42,344 bases of DNA, from the NCBI GenBank assembly GCA_003156975.1, contig PMIE01000088.1, positions 1,893 through 44,236 of the forward strand. Reading direction: 5' to 3'. The notes beneath the pieces are model-generated. The model saw only the letters and a program-made list of their open reading frames with translations, ran no database searches and was not told the origin of the DNA. The stretch comes from Chloroflexota bacterium. GTDB lineage: Bacteria; Chloroflexota; Limnocylindria; Limnocylindrales; CSP1-4. The translations under genes were made by a program, and so were the position numbers. Each line of letters starts with the position of its first letter. Within the stretch, counting starts at the first letter, position 1. This document shows positions 9,033 to 15,965 of this stretch, one piece after another.

Positions 9033-9597
9033 TTTCGTACGCCTCCTTCAGCCGCGCCAAAGCCCGACTGAGCATCTTCTGCGTCGCTTCCTCGCTCCGG
9101 CCGATGACCTCGCCGATCTCGCGGGCCGTCATCCCGGCCGCGTAGCGCAGTGCGATCGCATCCCTCTCCGGGGCTCGCAATTGGGCGACGAGTCGGCGGA
9201 CACGTCGCCGCTCGTCGGCGGCAACGGCCACGTCTTCAGCGGAGGCGACCGGGGCAAATGCGGCCTCGGGCGTCGGGCCTCGGACAAGTCGCCGCTGCTT
9301 TCGGCCGTGATCGATCGCGGCGTTTCGAGCGATACGAAGCAGCCACGCTCTCATGCCGCCCCCAGACGGCCGATATAGCCCAATGGCGTTGAGCGCGCGT
9401 TCGAACGTCGTCGCCGTCAGATCGAACGCTTCATCCTCGTCCGAGGTCCGGGCGCGCAGGTATAGATAGACGGCATCCCTGTGGCCGGCGTAGACATCGC
9501 CGAATGCTGCGGGGTCCAGTGCTTCCGCCGGGTCGGCGTCGTCGAAATTGGTCCGGGCGGCTGCGGTCGGTTGTGTCGGCACTGCCAACTCGTTCAT
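9022..9597 (-). CDS. ECF-type RNA polymerase sigma factor
   Basis: A 191-residue group IV sigma-70 factor that directs RNA polymerase to a small regulon. Region 2 spans about 36-103 (YLYLRARTSDEDEAFDLTATTFERAL then MRAWLLRIARNAAIDHGRK) and region 4 about 133-187 (LRAPERDAIALRYAAGMTAREIGEVIGRSEEATQKMLSRALARLKE, a helix-turn-helix). I choose the ATG at 9597 because GAGGG lies six bases before it; an in-frame ATG at 9651 would add 18 residues but has no ribosome site and would put an inverted repeat inside the coding region. Its 3' end overlaps the membrane protein gene at 9032, the likely anti-sigma factor. Confidence 0.9.
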   Translation of the reverse strand: MNELAVPTQPTAAARTNFDDADPAEALDPAAFGDVYAGHRDAVYLYLRARTSDEDEAFDLTATTFERALNAIGLYRPSGGGMRAWLLRIARNAAIDHGRKQRRLVRGPTPEAAFAPVASAEDVAVAADERRRVRRLVAQLRAPERDAIALRYAAGMTAREIGEVIGRSEEATQKMLSRALARLKEAYENER

Positions 9598-9613
9598 CGG
9601 CATCCCTCTGCGT

Positions 9614-9633
9614 TTGATCCTATAACGGATCAA
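9614..9633 (-). repeat. Inverted repeat in the leader of the ECF sigma gene
   Basis: TTGATCC and GGATCAA are exact 7-base inverted copies separated by six bases (TATAAC on the plus strand; TTGATCC-GTTATA-GGATCAA on the minus). It ends 16 bases before the preferred start at 9597. It could be an operator or an RNA hairpin near the ribosome site. Confidence 0.5.
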
Positions 9634-9728
9634 GGAGGCCGAAGCGGACATGTGGAATAGGGGCAGTCTCCGAAGCGGCGTCCGGAACCTCGAGCCGGTG
9701 CGGACTCTCGAACAACAATCAGTTGGGC

Positions 9729-10289
9729 CTAGACGCGTCCCAGCATGGTCATCGCCAGCGACTTCTCACCGTCCATGAGTTTGGCGTCCGATGCGCCCTT
9801 GAGGAGCACGGAGGACGTGAACGTGTTCGATCCCTTCTTGAAGTTGAGCACCACATGGCCGGCGCCCATGCTCACGTAGTACGCGGCGTCGCCGATGCCG
9901 GAGACCGGCGTGATGGTCAGGCCGGGGATCGACTTCTTGTTTGGGTCGAAGCTGGAGCCGGTGGTGATGGAGATCTCGATGCTGTCGAGCGAAAGCCCGG
10001 AGGTAGTGAAGAGGCAGCTGCTGGCTCCCGGCTCCGGCGGGGCACCCGGATCGACGGGCTTGCCCAGGACCCCAGCGGCTTCGGCGTCTGTGACCAGCGA
10101 GCAGGCGTCCAGATTCGTCGGGCCGCCGGTCGTCGCGTTGCTCGTGTCGGCAGGCGCGGCCTGAGTGGCGGCGGCCGGAACCTCGCTGGCGGGTCCTCCG
10201 GTGGCCTGAGGTCCGCCGGTCCCGGACGATCCGCTGCATGCTGCCACGAGCCCCGCCACGAGGGCAATGGCGATGAGTGTCTTGCGCAT
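9729..10289 (-). CDS. Secreted lipoprotein, DUF3558-like
   Basis: A 186-residue lipoprotein. The N-terminus MRKTLIAIALVAGLVAAC is a lipoprotein signal with the lipobox ending at C18, followed by a Gly/Ala/Thr/Pro-rich linker to about residue 55. The folded part begins DACSLVTDAEAAGVLGKPV, which resembles the start of DUF3558-type lipoproteins, and includes a conserved second Cys in SSCLFTTS, so a disulphide is likely. GAGGAGCC lies before the ATG. It is downstream of nothing obvious on its strand and divergent from the ligase-like gene. Function unknown; membrane-anchored on the outer face of the cytoplasmic membrane is the only firm statement. Confidence 0.75.
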   Translation of the reverse strand: MRKTLIAIALVAGLVAACSGSSGTGGPQATGGPASEVPAAATQAAPADTSNATTGGPTNLDACSLVTDAEAAGVLGKPVDPGAPPEPGASSCLFTTSGLSLDSIEISITTGSSFDPNKKSIPGLTITPVSGIGDAAYYVSMGAGHVVLNFKKGSNTFTSSVLLKGASDAKLMDGEKSLAMTMLGRV

Positions 10290-10651
10290 GGTTGAAGGCT
10301 CCTCGGGCCCACGCGATGGCGTCGTGGTTTCGCAGTCTGCGGTGGACCGTCCGTGGCGCGAAGGTCAGGGGCAATCCGGAACCGGACGACGACCCGCTGT
10401 AGCTCGTTTCCAAACCATAGGTCCGGGCCCCGAACGGGCTCCCGCACCGCCCGGTCTGTTGCGCCTTGTGGGTTGCCGCGAGTCGCCAGACGGCACTCCG
10501 ATCCGCACCGCGGCCCACTCTGCGGGACTCGATCCGGCCTTGCGGCTCGTCTTCAGGGCGCCTTCAGAGGGATTGGCATAGGATTAGGAATGGAAGCGGC
10601 TCTATCCGACGATTGCCCAATCGGCCGGATTGACGCTGGAGGCGGGGACCA
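10290..10651. other. Divergent intergenic region between lipoprotein and ligase-like gene
   Basis: No gene of its own that I trust. It should hold promoters for both flanking genes. A TAGGAT hexamer at 10579-10584 (+) is a candidate -10 for the ligase-like gene. An ATG at 10590 opens a 45-codon frame (10590-10724) that overlaps the ligase start out of frame; it might be an upstream ORF but has no independent support. Confidence 0.4.
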
Positions 10652-12391
10652 TTGCGTGGAAGCGCCGGGTTGCTTCAGTTCGCCCAACTCCGTGACGCAG
10701 AAGGGTTTCGATTGCCGGACATAGCCCAGAGGTTCCACACGACTCGACTCTTTACTCGGCCGCGAGGGTGGCGCGCTCGCCCGATCGCCCGCGCGCTGGC
10801 GGCATTCCTGGTCGCCGCGGCGACGCTCGTTATCAGCTCCCAGAACGAACACGCGCCTTACGACATCGTCGCCGGAGAGGCAGCCCGTGCGGTTGCCGGT
10901 CTCGTCCCGTTGCTCGCGGCAGCCCTGGCAGTGGCCTGCATTCTGCGACCCAAGGTTGGGCTGATCGCGATGCTGCTCCTCATCCCGATTCTTGATGTTG
11001 CCCAGGTCTCGTGGACCTTCGGCCCGATACAAGTGATCGACCAGACTGGGTGCGTCCTGGCCCTGGCAGTCGGCCTGGTCTTGCGCGACCGCCCTCTCAG
11101 GTCCGATGCCGCACCCTCGAGCACGGAGGCCCCGGCCCACGCGGCGCCAACCACGTCATCCCGGGCCAATTTCGGCGCGCGCATTTCTTCGCGCATTTCG
11201 CTCACGACCGTCACCACGGCCGCCGTGATCGGCATGCTGTCGCTGGCGGTCCTGTCAACCGTTCGATCGCCCGATGTCACGGCCAGTGCCACCGTGCTCC
11301 TCCACGGCATCCTGGAGCCGGCCTTCATCGCGGCGACGCTGCTGCTGCTGCGCCCCACGCGGCGCGACCTGATGCTCGTGCTCACGGCTCTCGCCATCTC
11401 GGTGGCTATCGGCAGCCTGCTGAACATGGTTCAGATGATCCCGGCGATGAAGACGCTGGCCGGGCTGCAGATCAACCGTCTCCTCTTCTCTCGAATTACG
11501 TACTTCAATATCGGTCTCTACGGCGAGATGCTGGCGATGACGACGCCCATTCTCCTGGCTCTGCTCCTGGCCCACTGGAACGGATATCTCCACCTCCATC
11601 GAGCGGTGGTCGCGGTGCTGGTGGTGGCGGTCCCGATAGATCTGGCGAGCCTCTTCCTCACGTTCACCAAGAGCGCCTATCTCGGTGCGATCGGCGGTTG
11701 CCTGGTGCTACTGCTTCTCTTCGTCCACAGCTGGCAGAGACGCGTGTCAATCTCCCTGGCCGTGGTATTGCTTTCTGCCGTGGTCATCCCGTGGCCGGCT
11801 CTGGTGCTGCAGGTTGCTCCGCCCCTGAATGAGGCCTATCGGAGCGCGATGGTGCCGATCATCGGTGAGAACCGCTTCGATTCCTGGAACCCTTCCACGG
11901 GGGCAGGCAAGGGCTCGATCGTGGAACGCTTCTATGCGACACGCGCCGGCCTTGAGATGGCCATCGATCACCCATTCCTCGGCGTGAGCCTGGACCAGTT
12001 CGGGATCGAGTACGCGGACCACTACAAGCCCCCTCAGGCCACGCTGGAGCTCGACTGGGCCCACTCGATGCTTCCGGAGGTCGCGGCCGAGCTCGGGTTC
12101 CCGGCGCTCATCCTGGACCTGATCATCTACGGCGCGGCGATACTGGCTCTCTGGCGGGTCTACCGCGCGCCACCGGATCCACTCGCCAGGCTGATGGCCG
12201 CCGCCTTGCTGGCGATGATGGTCTCGTGGCAGATGGTGGGTACCGCCTTTGCCGGTGACATGTACCGGCCGTGGCGAAACATGGCCTCGGACTACGTGAC
12301 GATGATGGTCCTGGTGGCAGTGGCCTTCACGCTCTACCGGCTCAGCCGCGGAGGCCAGAGCCGAGAGGCGCCGGTGCCGGCCCGCCCCTAG
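10652..12391 (+). CDS. O-antigen ligase/polymerase-like polytopic membrane protein
   Basis: A 579-residue membrane protein with about 11-12 hydrophobic segments spread from residue 45 to the C-terminus and one long outer loop at roughly 400-470. That loop holds GVSLDQFGIEYADHY and then the WAHSMLPEVAAELGF block, matching the Wzy_C/O-antigen ligase pattern with its functionally important His. Members transfer or polymerise lipid-linked glycans on the outer face of the membrane. The start is TTG at 10652, with GGAGG nine bases upstream; internal starts would cut off none of the membrane part, so the first 45 hydrophilic residues are the uncertain bit. It overlaps the convergent amylase gene by four bases. 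Which polymer it handles is unknown. Confidence 0.78.
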   Translation: MRGSAGLLQFAQLRDAEGFRLPDIAQRFHTTRLFTRPRGWRARPIARALAAFLVAAATLVISSQNEHAPYDIVAGEAARAVAGLVPLLAAALAVACILRPKVGLIAMLLLIPILDVAQVSWTFGPIQVIDQTGCVLALAVGLVLRDRPLRSDAAPSSTEAPAHAAPTTSSRANFGARISSRISLTTVTTAAVIGMLSLAVLSTVRSPDVTASATVLLHGILEPAFIAATLLLLRPTRRDLMLVLTALAISVAIGSLLNMVQMIPAMKTLAGLQINRLLFSRITYFNIGLYGEMLAMTTPILLALLLAHWNGYLHLHRAVVAVLVVAVPIDLASLFLTFTKSAYLGAIGGCLVLLLLFVHSWQRRVSISLAVVLLSAVVIPWPALVLQVAPPLNEAYRSAMVPIIGENRFDSWNPSTGAGKGSIVERFYATRAGLEMAIDHPFLGVSLDQFGIEYADHYKPPQATLELDWAHSMLPEVAAELGFPALILDLIIYGAAILALWRVYRAPPDPLARLMAAALLAMMVSWQMVGTAFAGDMYRPWRNMASDYVTMMVLVAVAFTLYRLSRGGQSREAPVPARP

Positions 12392-13749
12392 CCTCTCTCC
12401 GAGCTCGCCGTTAGCACGCGGCCCCAGCCGGCCGGGACCACCGTGGTCAGCAGCCCGCCCGCGGCCCCTACCGTGCCGCCGTTGAGGAGGTCCCGCCACT
12501 CGCCGTCACGGGGAGCCGGCACTGCCACCTCTATCGGTGCGTCCGCAGAGTTGAGAATGACCACGACCGCCTCACCGTCCAGTTCCCTGGCGAAGGCGAA
12601 CTGCTCGCTGGCGACGTGGAGTTGTCGATACGTCCCGCGCCGCAGAGCCGCCGAGCCGGTCCGGATGCCGGCGAGCTTCGCGATGGCGTCGGCAAGCGCG
12701 GGTTCGGCCCCGAGCCCTGGACCCGCCGCAAGGTCGATCGCCGGCCGAACCGGGCTGTCGTCGCCGTGCTTGCGCCTGCCCATCAGCCCCCATTCGGAGC
12801 CGTAGTAGATCGACGGCACGCCGGGCATCGTGAAGAGCATCAGATAGAGCGGGTAGAGGAGTCGGGTTTCGCCCAGGTGGCTGGCGACGCGGTCCTGGTC
12901 GTGGTTGTCCACGAAGTTGAAGAGCGGCAGCCCGGCATACACGCCGGCGGGCCCGAACTGGCGGTTCAGGGCATAGGCGATCTCAAAGTAGTTCCGATCC
13001 ACCAGGCTCGAGTACAGGCCCTTGTACGCCTCGTAGTTGGTGGTCGAATCGAGCGTCTGCGGATTCGCCCAGCGGCGGTAGTCGCCGTGAACGACCTCGC
13101 CGAAGAGCCAGAAGTCGGGCTTGAGGCGGCGGCACAAAGCGGCGAGTTCGCGCTGGAAGTCGAGATCCACGACGTCGGCAGCATCGAGGCGCAGGCCGTC
13201 GATGTCGAAGTCGCGGATCCAGCTCTCGACCGCTCCGAAGAGGTGCTCTCGAACGGCCGGGTTGGCCAGGTTGAGCTTCACCAGGTCGAAGTGGCCGTGC
13301 CAGCCTTCGTACGTGAAGGGGTCGCCGTTGGGACTGCGGCCGTCGAAGCGGAGACCCGCGAACCAATCGCGATACGCCGAACCCTGGCCGTTGGCCTGCA
13401 CGTCGCGGAATGCCCAGAAGTCGCGGCCCACGTGGTTGAAGACGCCGTCCAACACGACCCGGATTCCGGCCGCGTGGCTTGTGGCAACGAAGCGTTTGAG
13501 AGTCTCGTCTGTGCCGAGCCGGCGATCCAGGTGCCAGAAGTCGGCCGTGTCGTAGCCGTGCGCCGTCGACTCGAAGACCGGTCCCAGGTACAGGGCGTTG
13601 CAGCCGAGCCCGCGGATATGGCCGAGCCAGCCCGTCAACTGCTCGAGCCGCTCGACGGGCGGCGCGGCGAAGTCGTTCCGGGCCGGGGCCCCGCACAGCC
13701 CGAGCGGGTAGACGTGATAGAAGATCGAGTCGAAAGCCCAATCAGCCAA
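12388..13749 (-). CDS. GH13 alpha-amylase family glycoside hydrolase
   Basis: A 453-residue cytoplasmic (no signal peptide) alpha-glucan enzyme. GH13 regions are clear: DGVFNHVG (101-108), GLRLDAADVV with nucleophile D189, FGEVV with acid/base E218, and FVDNHD with D284. After the barrel comes a beta-sandwich domain with VVVILNSADAP. It most likely cuts imported maltodextrins or cyclodextrin-like substrates; the product pattern cannot be told. The start is TTG (13749) with CAGGAG eight bases upstream. A site resembling the TetR palindrome lies at 13799-13820, so the TetR regulator downstream-upstream in the same orientation (ends at 13845) probably represses it. Its stop TAG and that of the opposite gene share the tetranucleotide CTAG. 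Confidence 0.93.
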   Translation of the reverse strand: MADWAFDSIFYHVYPLGLCGAPARNDFAAPPVERLEQLTGWLGHIRGLGCNALYLGPVFESTAHGYDTADFWHLDRRLGTDETLKRFVATSHAAGIRVVLDGVFNHVGRDFWAFRDVQANGQGSAYRDWFAGLRFDGRSPNGDPFTYEGWHGHFDLVKLNLANPAVREHLFGAVESWIRDFDIDGLRLDAADVVDLDFQRELAALCRRLKPDFWLFGEVVHGDYRRWANPQTLDSTTNYEAYKGLYSSLVDRNYFEIAYALNRQFGPAGVYAGLPLFNFVDNHDQDRVASHLGETRLLYPLYLMLFTMPGVPSIYYGSEWGLMGRRKHGDDSPVRPAIDLAAGPGLGAEPALADAIAKLAGIRTGSAALRRGTYRQLHVASEQFAFARELDGEAVVVILNSADAPIEVAVPAPRDGEWRDLLNGGTVGAAGGLLTTVVPAGWGRVLTASSERG

Positions 13750-13798
13750 TGCAGAGACTCCTGTTCAGCGTCGATGCCGGAGACGTTCCGGAGCGGCC

Positions 13799-13820
13799 CG
13801 TGTACCGCCCGGTATAGCCA
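13799..13820 (-). promoter_or_regulatory. Second, imperfect TetR-type operator before the GH13 gene
   Basis: TGTACCGCCCGGTATAGC (13801-13818) matches the perfect palindrome at 14418-14437 at 14 of 18 aligned positions, keeping TACCG and CGGTATA. On the minus strand it covers TATACC (13816-13811), a candidate -10 for the amylase gene about 60 bases downstream. Binding by the adjacent TetR protein is inferred. Confidence 0.6.
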
Positions 13821-13844
13821 GCGGACAGAAAGAGAGACTCGGCC

Positions 13845-14411
13845 TCACGAGTAGATGCCGTGCTGGAATTGCTTGACCGCCTGGTAGACGAGTTTGTCGT
13901 CGAGGCTCGCATACCCGTTGAGCCAGAGGCCGATGTACGTATTGATCATCCCCAGGAACGTTGCGGCGTATGCCTTGTGCCGGCCGCGCATGTTGCCGTG
14001 GTCGTTTGCGGCCGCCTCGAAGAGCCGCTCCAGCGCGGCGTGCTGGCCGAGGTTGCGCGACAGGACGGCGGCGTGCTCGTCACTCTTCGGCGGCGCGAAC
14101 CAGAAGCCCAGCTGCATGCGATAGAAGGCGCCCTCCTTCCTGGCGAAGTCGAAATAGGCCCGGACGACCGCTTCCAGGGTCAGGACCAGATCCCCGCGAT
14201 ACTCGGTGGCGACCGCCAGAGAGTCGCGCAATGCCGCCGATCGCTCGTCGATCAGCGCGTCGAGCAGGCCCCGTTTGCTGCCGAAGTAGTGATACAGGGT
14301 GGGCTTGGTAATCCCGGCCAGATCCACTATCTCCTGCACGCCGACGGCGTCGTAGCCCCGCTCGCTCCACAACTCGAGGGCTCGCACCAGGATCGTCGAC
14401 CGGTTGTCCAT
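13845..14411 (-). CDS. TetR family transcriptional regulator
   Basis: A 188-residue repressor. The N-terminal helix-turn-helix (VGVQEIVDLAGITKPTLYHYFGSK, about 23-46) is typical TetR; the C-terminal ligand domain is variable and gives no clue to the effector. The open frame runs 77 codons further upstream, but those codons encode repeat-derived Arg/Asp/Gly sequence and include the operator, so the ATG at 14411 is the start. It has no Shine-Dalgarno: TATACT ends six bases before the ATG, so the mRNA is probably leaderless. A perfect 20-bp palindrome covers this promoter (autoregulation) and a related site precedes the GH13 gene, so it likely controls alpha-glucan use. Confidence 0.92.
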   Translation of the reverse strand: MDNRSTILVRALELWSERGYDAVGVQEIVDLAGITKPTLYHYFGSKRGLLDALIDERSAALRDSLAVATEYRGDLVLTLEAVVRAYFDFARKEGAFYRMQLGFWFAPPKSDEHAAVLSRNLGQHAALERLFEAAANDHGNMRGRHKAYAATFLGMINTYIGLWLNGYASLDDKLVYQAVKQFQHGIYS

Positions 14412-14446
14412 GGCGCTAGTATACCGGCCGGTATACTCCGGCGCAA
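14412..14446 (-). promoter_or_regulatory. Promoter of the TetR gene
   Basis: On the minus strand: TTGCGC (14446-14441) as -35, a 17-base spacer, TATACT (14423-14418) as -10, then six bases and the ATG at 14411. Transcription would start at or next to the first base of the start codon. This is the best-formed promoter I can see in the window. Confidence 0.65.
14418..14437. promoter_or_regulatory. Perfect 20-bp palindromic operator over the TetR promoter
   Basis: AGTATACCGGCCGGTATACT is its own reverse complement over all 20 bases. Length, symmetry and place (7 bases from the tetR-type start) are those of a TetR autoregulatory operator. It includes the -10 hexamer TATACT (14423-14418 on the minus strand). 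Confidence 0.85.
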
Positions 14447-14460
14447 GTCCCGCGTCGATA

Positions 14461-14546
14461 GACGTCCGGCGTCCGGCGTCCGGCCGATGCCGTTCCGGCG
14501 TTCGGCGTCCGGCGTCCGGCGTCCGGCCGATGCCGTTCCGGTGTTG
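14461..14546. repeat. Two 43-bp tandem copies with nested 7-bp repeats
   Basis: 14461-14503 and 14504-14546 match at 40 of 43 positions. Each begins with three copies of the heptamer GGCGTCC and continues CCGATGCCGTTCCGG. The array fills the gap between the rdgB stop (14555) and the TetR promoter. Confidence 0.9.
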
Positions 14547-14554
14547 GCCGCCGG

Positions 14555-15214
14555 TCAGAACCCCAGGTCGACCAGGATTCCGTGCATCCGCCGAGCTGCC
14601 TTGCCGCGGTGCGAGATTCGGTTCTTCGCGTCGGCCGTCCACTCGCCGAGGGTCCGGGCGCCGGGCTTCTCCACGGCCGGTTCGAAGATGGGGTCGTAGC
14701 CGAAGCCGCCGTCGCCTTTGGGCGCCACCGCAATCCGGCCCGCCAGTGTGCCGCGAGCCAGCCTGATCCGAAGCCCGCCGTTTGGCCCGCGGAGCTCCGG
14801 CAGCGCGAGAGCCAGAACGCAGCGGTATCGCGCCCCTCGCCGCGCAGCCTCGAGACCCACCAGGGCGCCGAGCAGCTTGACGTTGTTCTCCTCGTCCGTG
14901 GCGTTCTCGCCGGCATAGCGCCGGGTTCGTACGCCGGGGCCGCCGCCGAGGGCGTCGACCTCCAGGCCGGAGTCATCCGCCAGAGTGGGGAGGCCGGACA
15001 GCGAAGCGAAGAATCGGGCCTTCTTGGCCGCGTTCGCCTCGAAGGTCTCGCCGTCTTCGACCACTTCGGCGTCGATGCCGACATCGTCGAGGTCGATCAG
15101 CTCGGCCCGGAGACCCAGGAGTTCGCGCAGTTCGCGCAGCTTGTGGGTCGAGCGAGTCGCGACCAGGATGTGCGACCGATCGCGTGGCGGCGACTTGGGT
15201 CGGATCGTCGTCAC
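14555..15214 (-). CDS. rdgB: RdgB/HAM1 non-canonical purine NTP pyrophosphatase
   Basis: Hydrolyses dITP, XTP and ITP to monophosphates, keeping deaminated purines out of DNA and RNA. Of 219 residues, those diagnostic are HILVATRSTHKLREL near the start, LADDSGLEVDALGGGPGVRTRRYAG, GDGGFGYDPIF and ISHRGKAARRM. The open frame extends to 15379, inside rph; I take GTG at 15214, 16 bases past the rph stop, because the family homology begins about 14 residues after it. A TTG or later start cannot be excluded. Last gene of the foldase-mazG-rph-rdgB set, so two house-cleaning nucleotidases flank an RNA-processing enzyme. Confidence 0.92.
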   Translation of the reverse strand: MTTIRPKSPPRDRSHILVATRSTHKLRELRELLGLRAELIDLDDVGIDAEVVEDGETFEANAAKKARFFASLSGLPTLADDSGLEVDALGGGPGVRTRRYAGENATDEENNVKLLGALVGLEAARRGARYRCVLALALPELRGPNGGLRIRLARGTLAGRIAVAPKGDGGFGYDPIFEPAVEKPGARTLGEWTADAKNRISHRGKAARRMHGILVDLGF

Positions 15215-15230
15215 GTTGCGGGCCGCCGTG

Positions 15231-15965
15231 CTAGCGCTTGACCGAGGCGATCGCCTCGGCCTGCGCTGCGAAGAGCTTCTCGAGGCCGCCCGAGGCCAGG
15301 TCGAGCATGCGGTCGACGTCCGCGCGTTCGAACGGTTTGCCCTCGGCAGTGCCCTGCAGTTCGACATACCGGCCGGCATCGGTCGAGACCACGTTGAAGT
15401 CCACCTCGGCCTTGGAATCTTCCGAGTAGTCCAGGTCCAGGTAGGTCACGCCGTTGACGATGCCGACGCTGATCGCGGCAACGCGCCCGATCAGGCAGCG
15501 CTCCATGCCGTAGGTCCGCATCGCCGCCGCCATCGCCACCCATCCGCCCGTGACGGAGGCGGTGCGTGTCCCGCCGTCGGCGTTGAGCACGTCGCAGTCG
15601 ACGGTGATGGTCCGCTCGCCGAGCTTGCCCAGGTCCACCACGCCCCGCAGCGAACGACCGACCAGCCGCTGGATCTCCTGGGTTCGTCCGCCGAGCTTGC
15701 CCTTTGCGGCTTCGCGGACGCTGCGCTCGCTGGTCGCTCGCGGCAGCATGCTGTACTCGGCCGTGACCCAGCCCGTGCCCTTGCCGCGGAGGTGGGGCGG
15801 CGTCTTGTCCTCGATCGTGGCGGCGCACAGGACTTCGGTGCCGCCGACCTTGATCAGGCACGACCCCTCGGCCCATTTCTGAACGCCGAGCGTGAGTGTC
15901 ACCGGCCGCAGGTCGCCGGGCAGGCGGCCGTCGGCGCGCTGGATCGACTGAGCCCCGATGGTCAT
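15231..15965 (-). CDS. rph: Ribonuclease PH
   Basis: A 244-residue phosphorolytic 3'-5' exoribonuclease that trims tRNA 3' ends in the cytoplasm. The full-length family pattern is visible: RADGRLPGDLRPVTLTLG at the start, CAATIEDKTPPHLRGKGTGW, the phosphate-binding block GGRTQEIQRLVGRSLR, DCDVLNADGGTRTASVTGG and the catalytic acid region DLDYSEDSKAEVD. The ATG at 15965 has GAGGAG eight bases upstream and overlaps the mazG stop in an ATGA tetranucleotide, so translation is coupled; 29 further in-frame codons upstream belong to the mazG reading region and are excluded. Confidence 0.96.
   Translation of the reverse strand: MTIGAQSIQRADGRLPGDLRPVTLTLGVQKWAEGSCLIKVGGTEVLCAATIEDKTPPHLRGKGTGWVTAEYSMLPRATSERSVREAAKGKLGGRTQEIQRLVGRSLRGVVDLGKLGERTITVDCDVLNADGGTRTASVTGGWVAMAAAMRTYGMERCLIGRVAAISVGIVNGVTYLDLDYSEDSKAEVDFNVVSTDAGRYVELQGTAEGKPFERADVDRMLDLASGGLEKLFAAQAEAIASVKR

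Noticed and set aside
12616-13854. 412-residue plus-strand frame opposite the amylase
   Set aside because: Reverse-strand shadow of the GH13 gene.
14461-14546. CRISPR-like array
   Set aside because: Only two adjacent copies with no spacers; a minisatellite, not repeats separated by unique sequence. No cas genes in the window.
14412-14642. 77-residue extension of the TetR regulator
   Set aside because: It would translate the operator, promoter and 43-bp tandem repeats; the standard TetR N-terminus begins at 14411.
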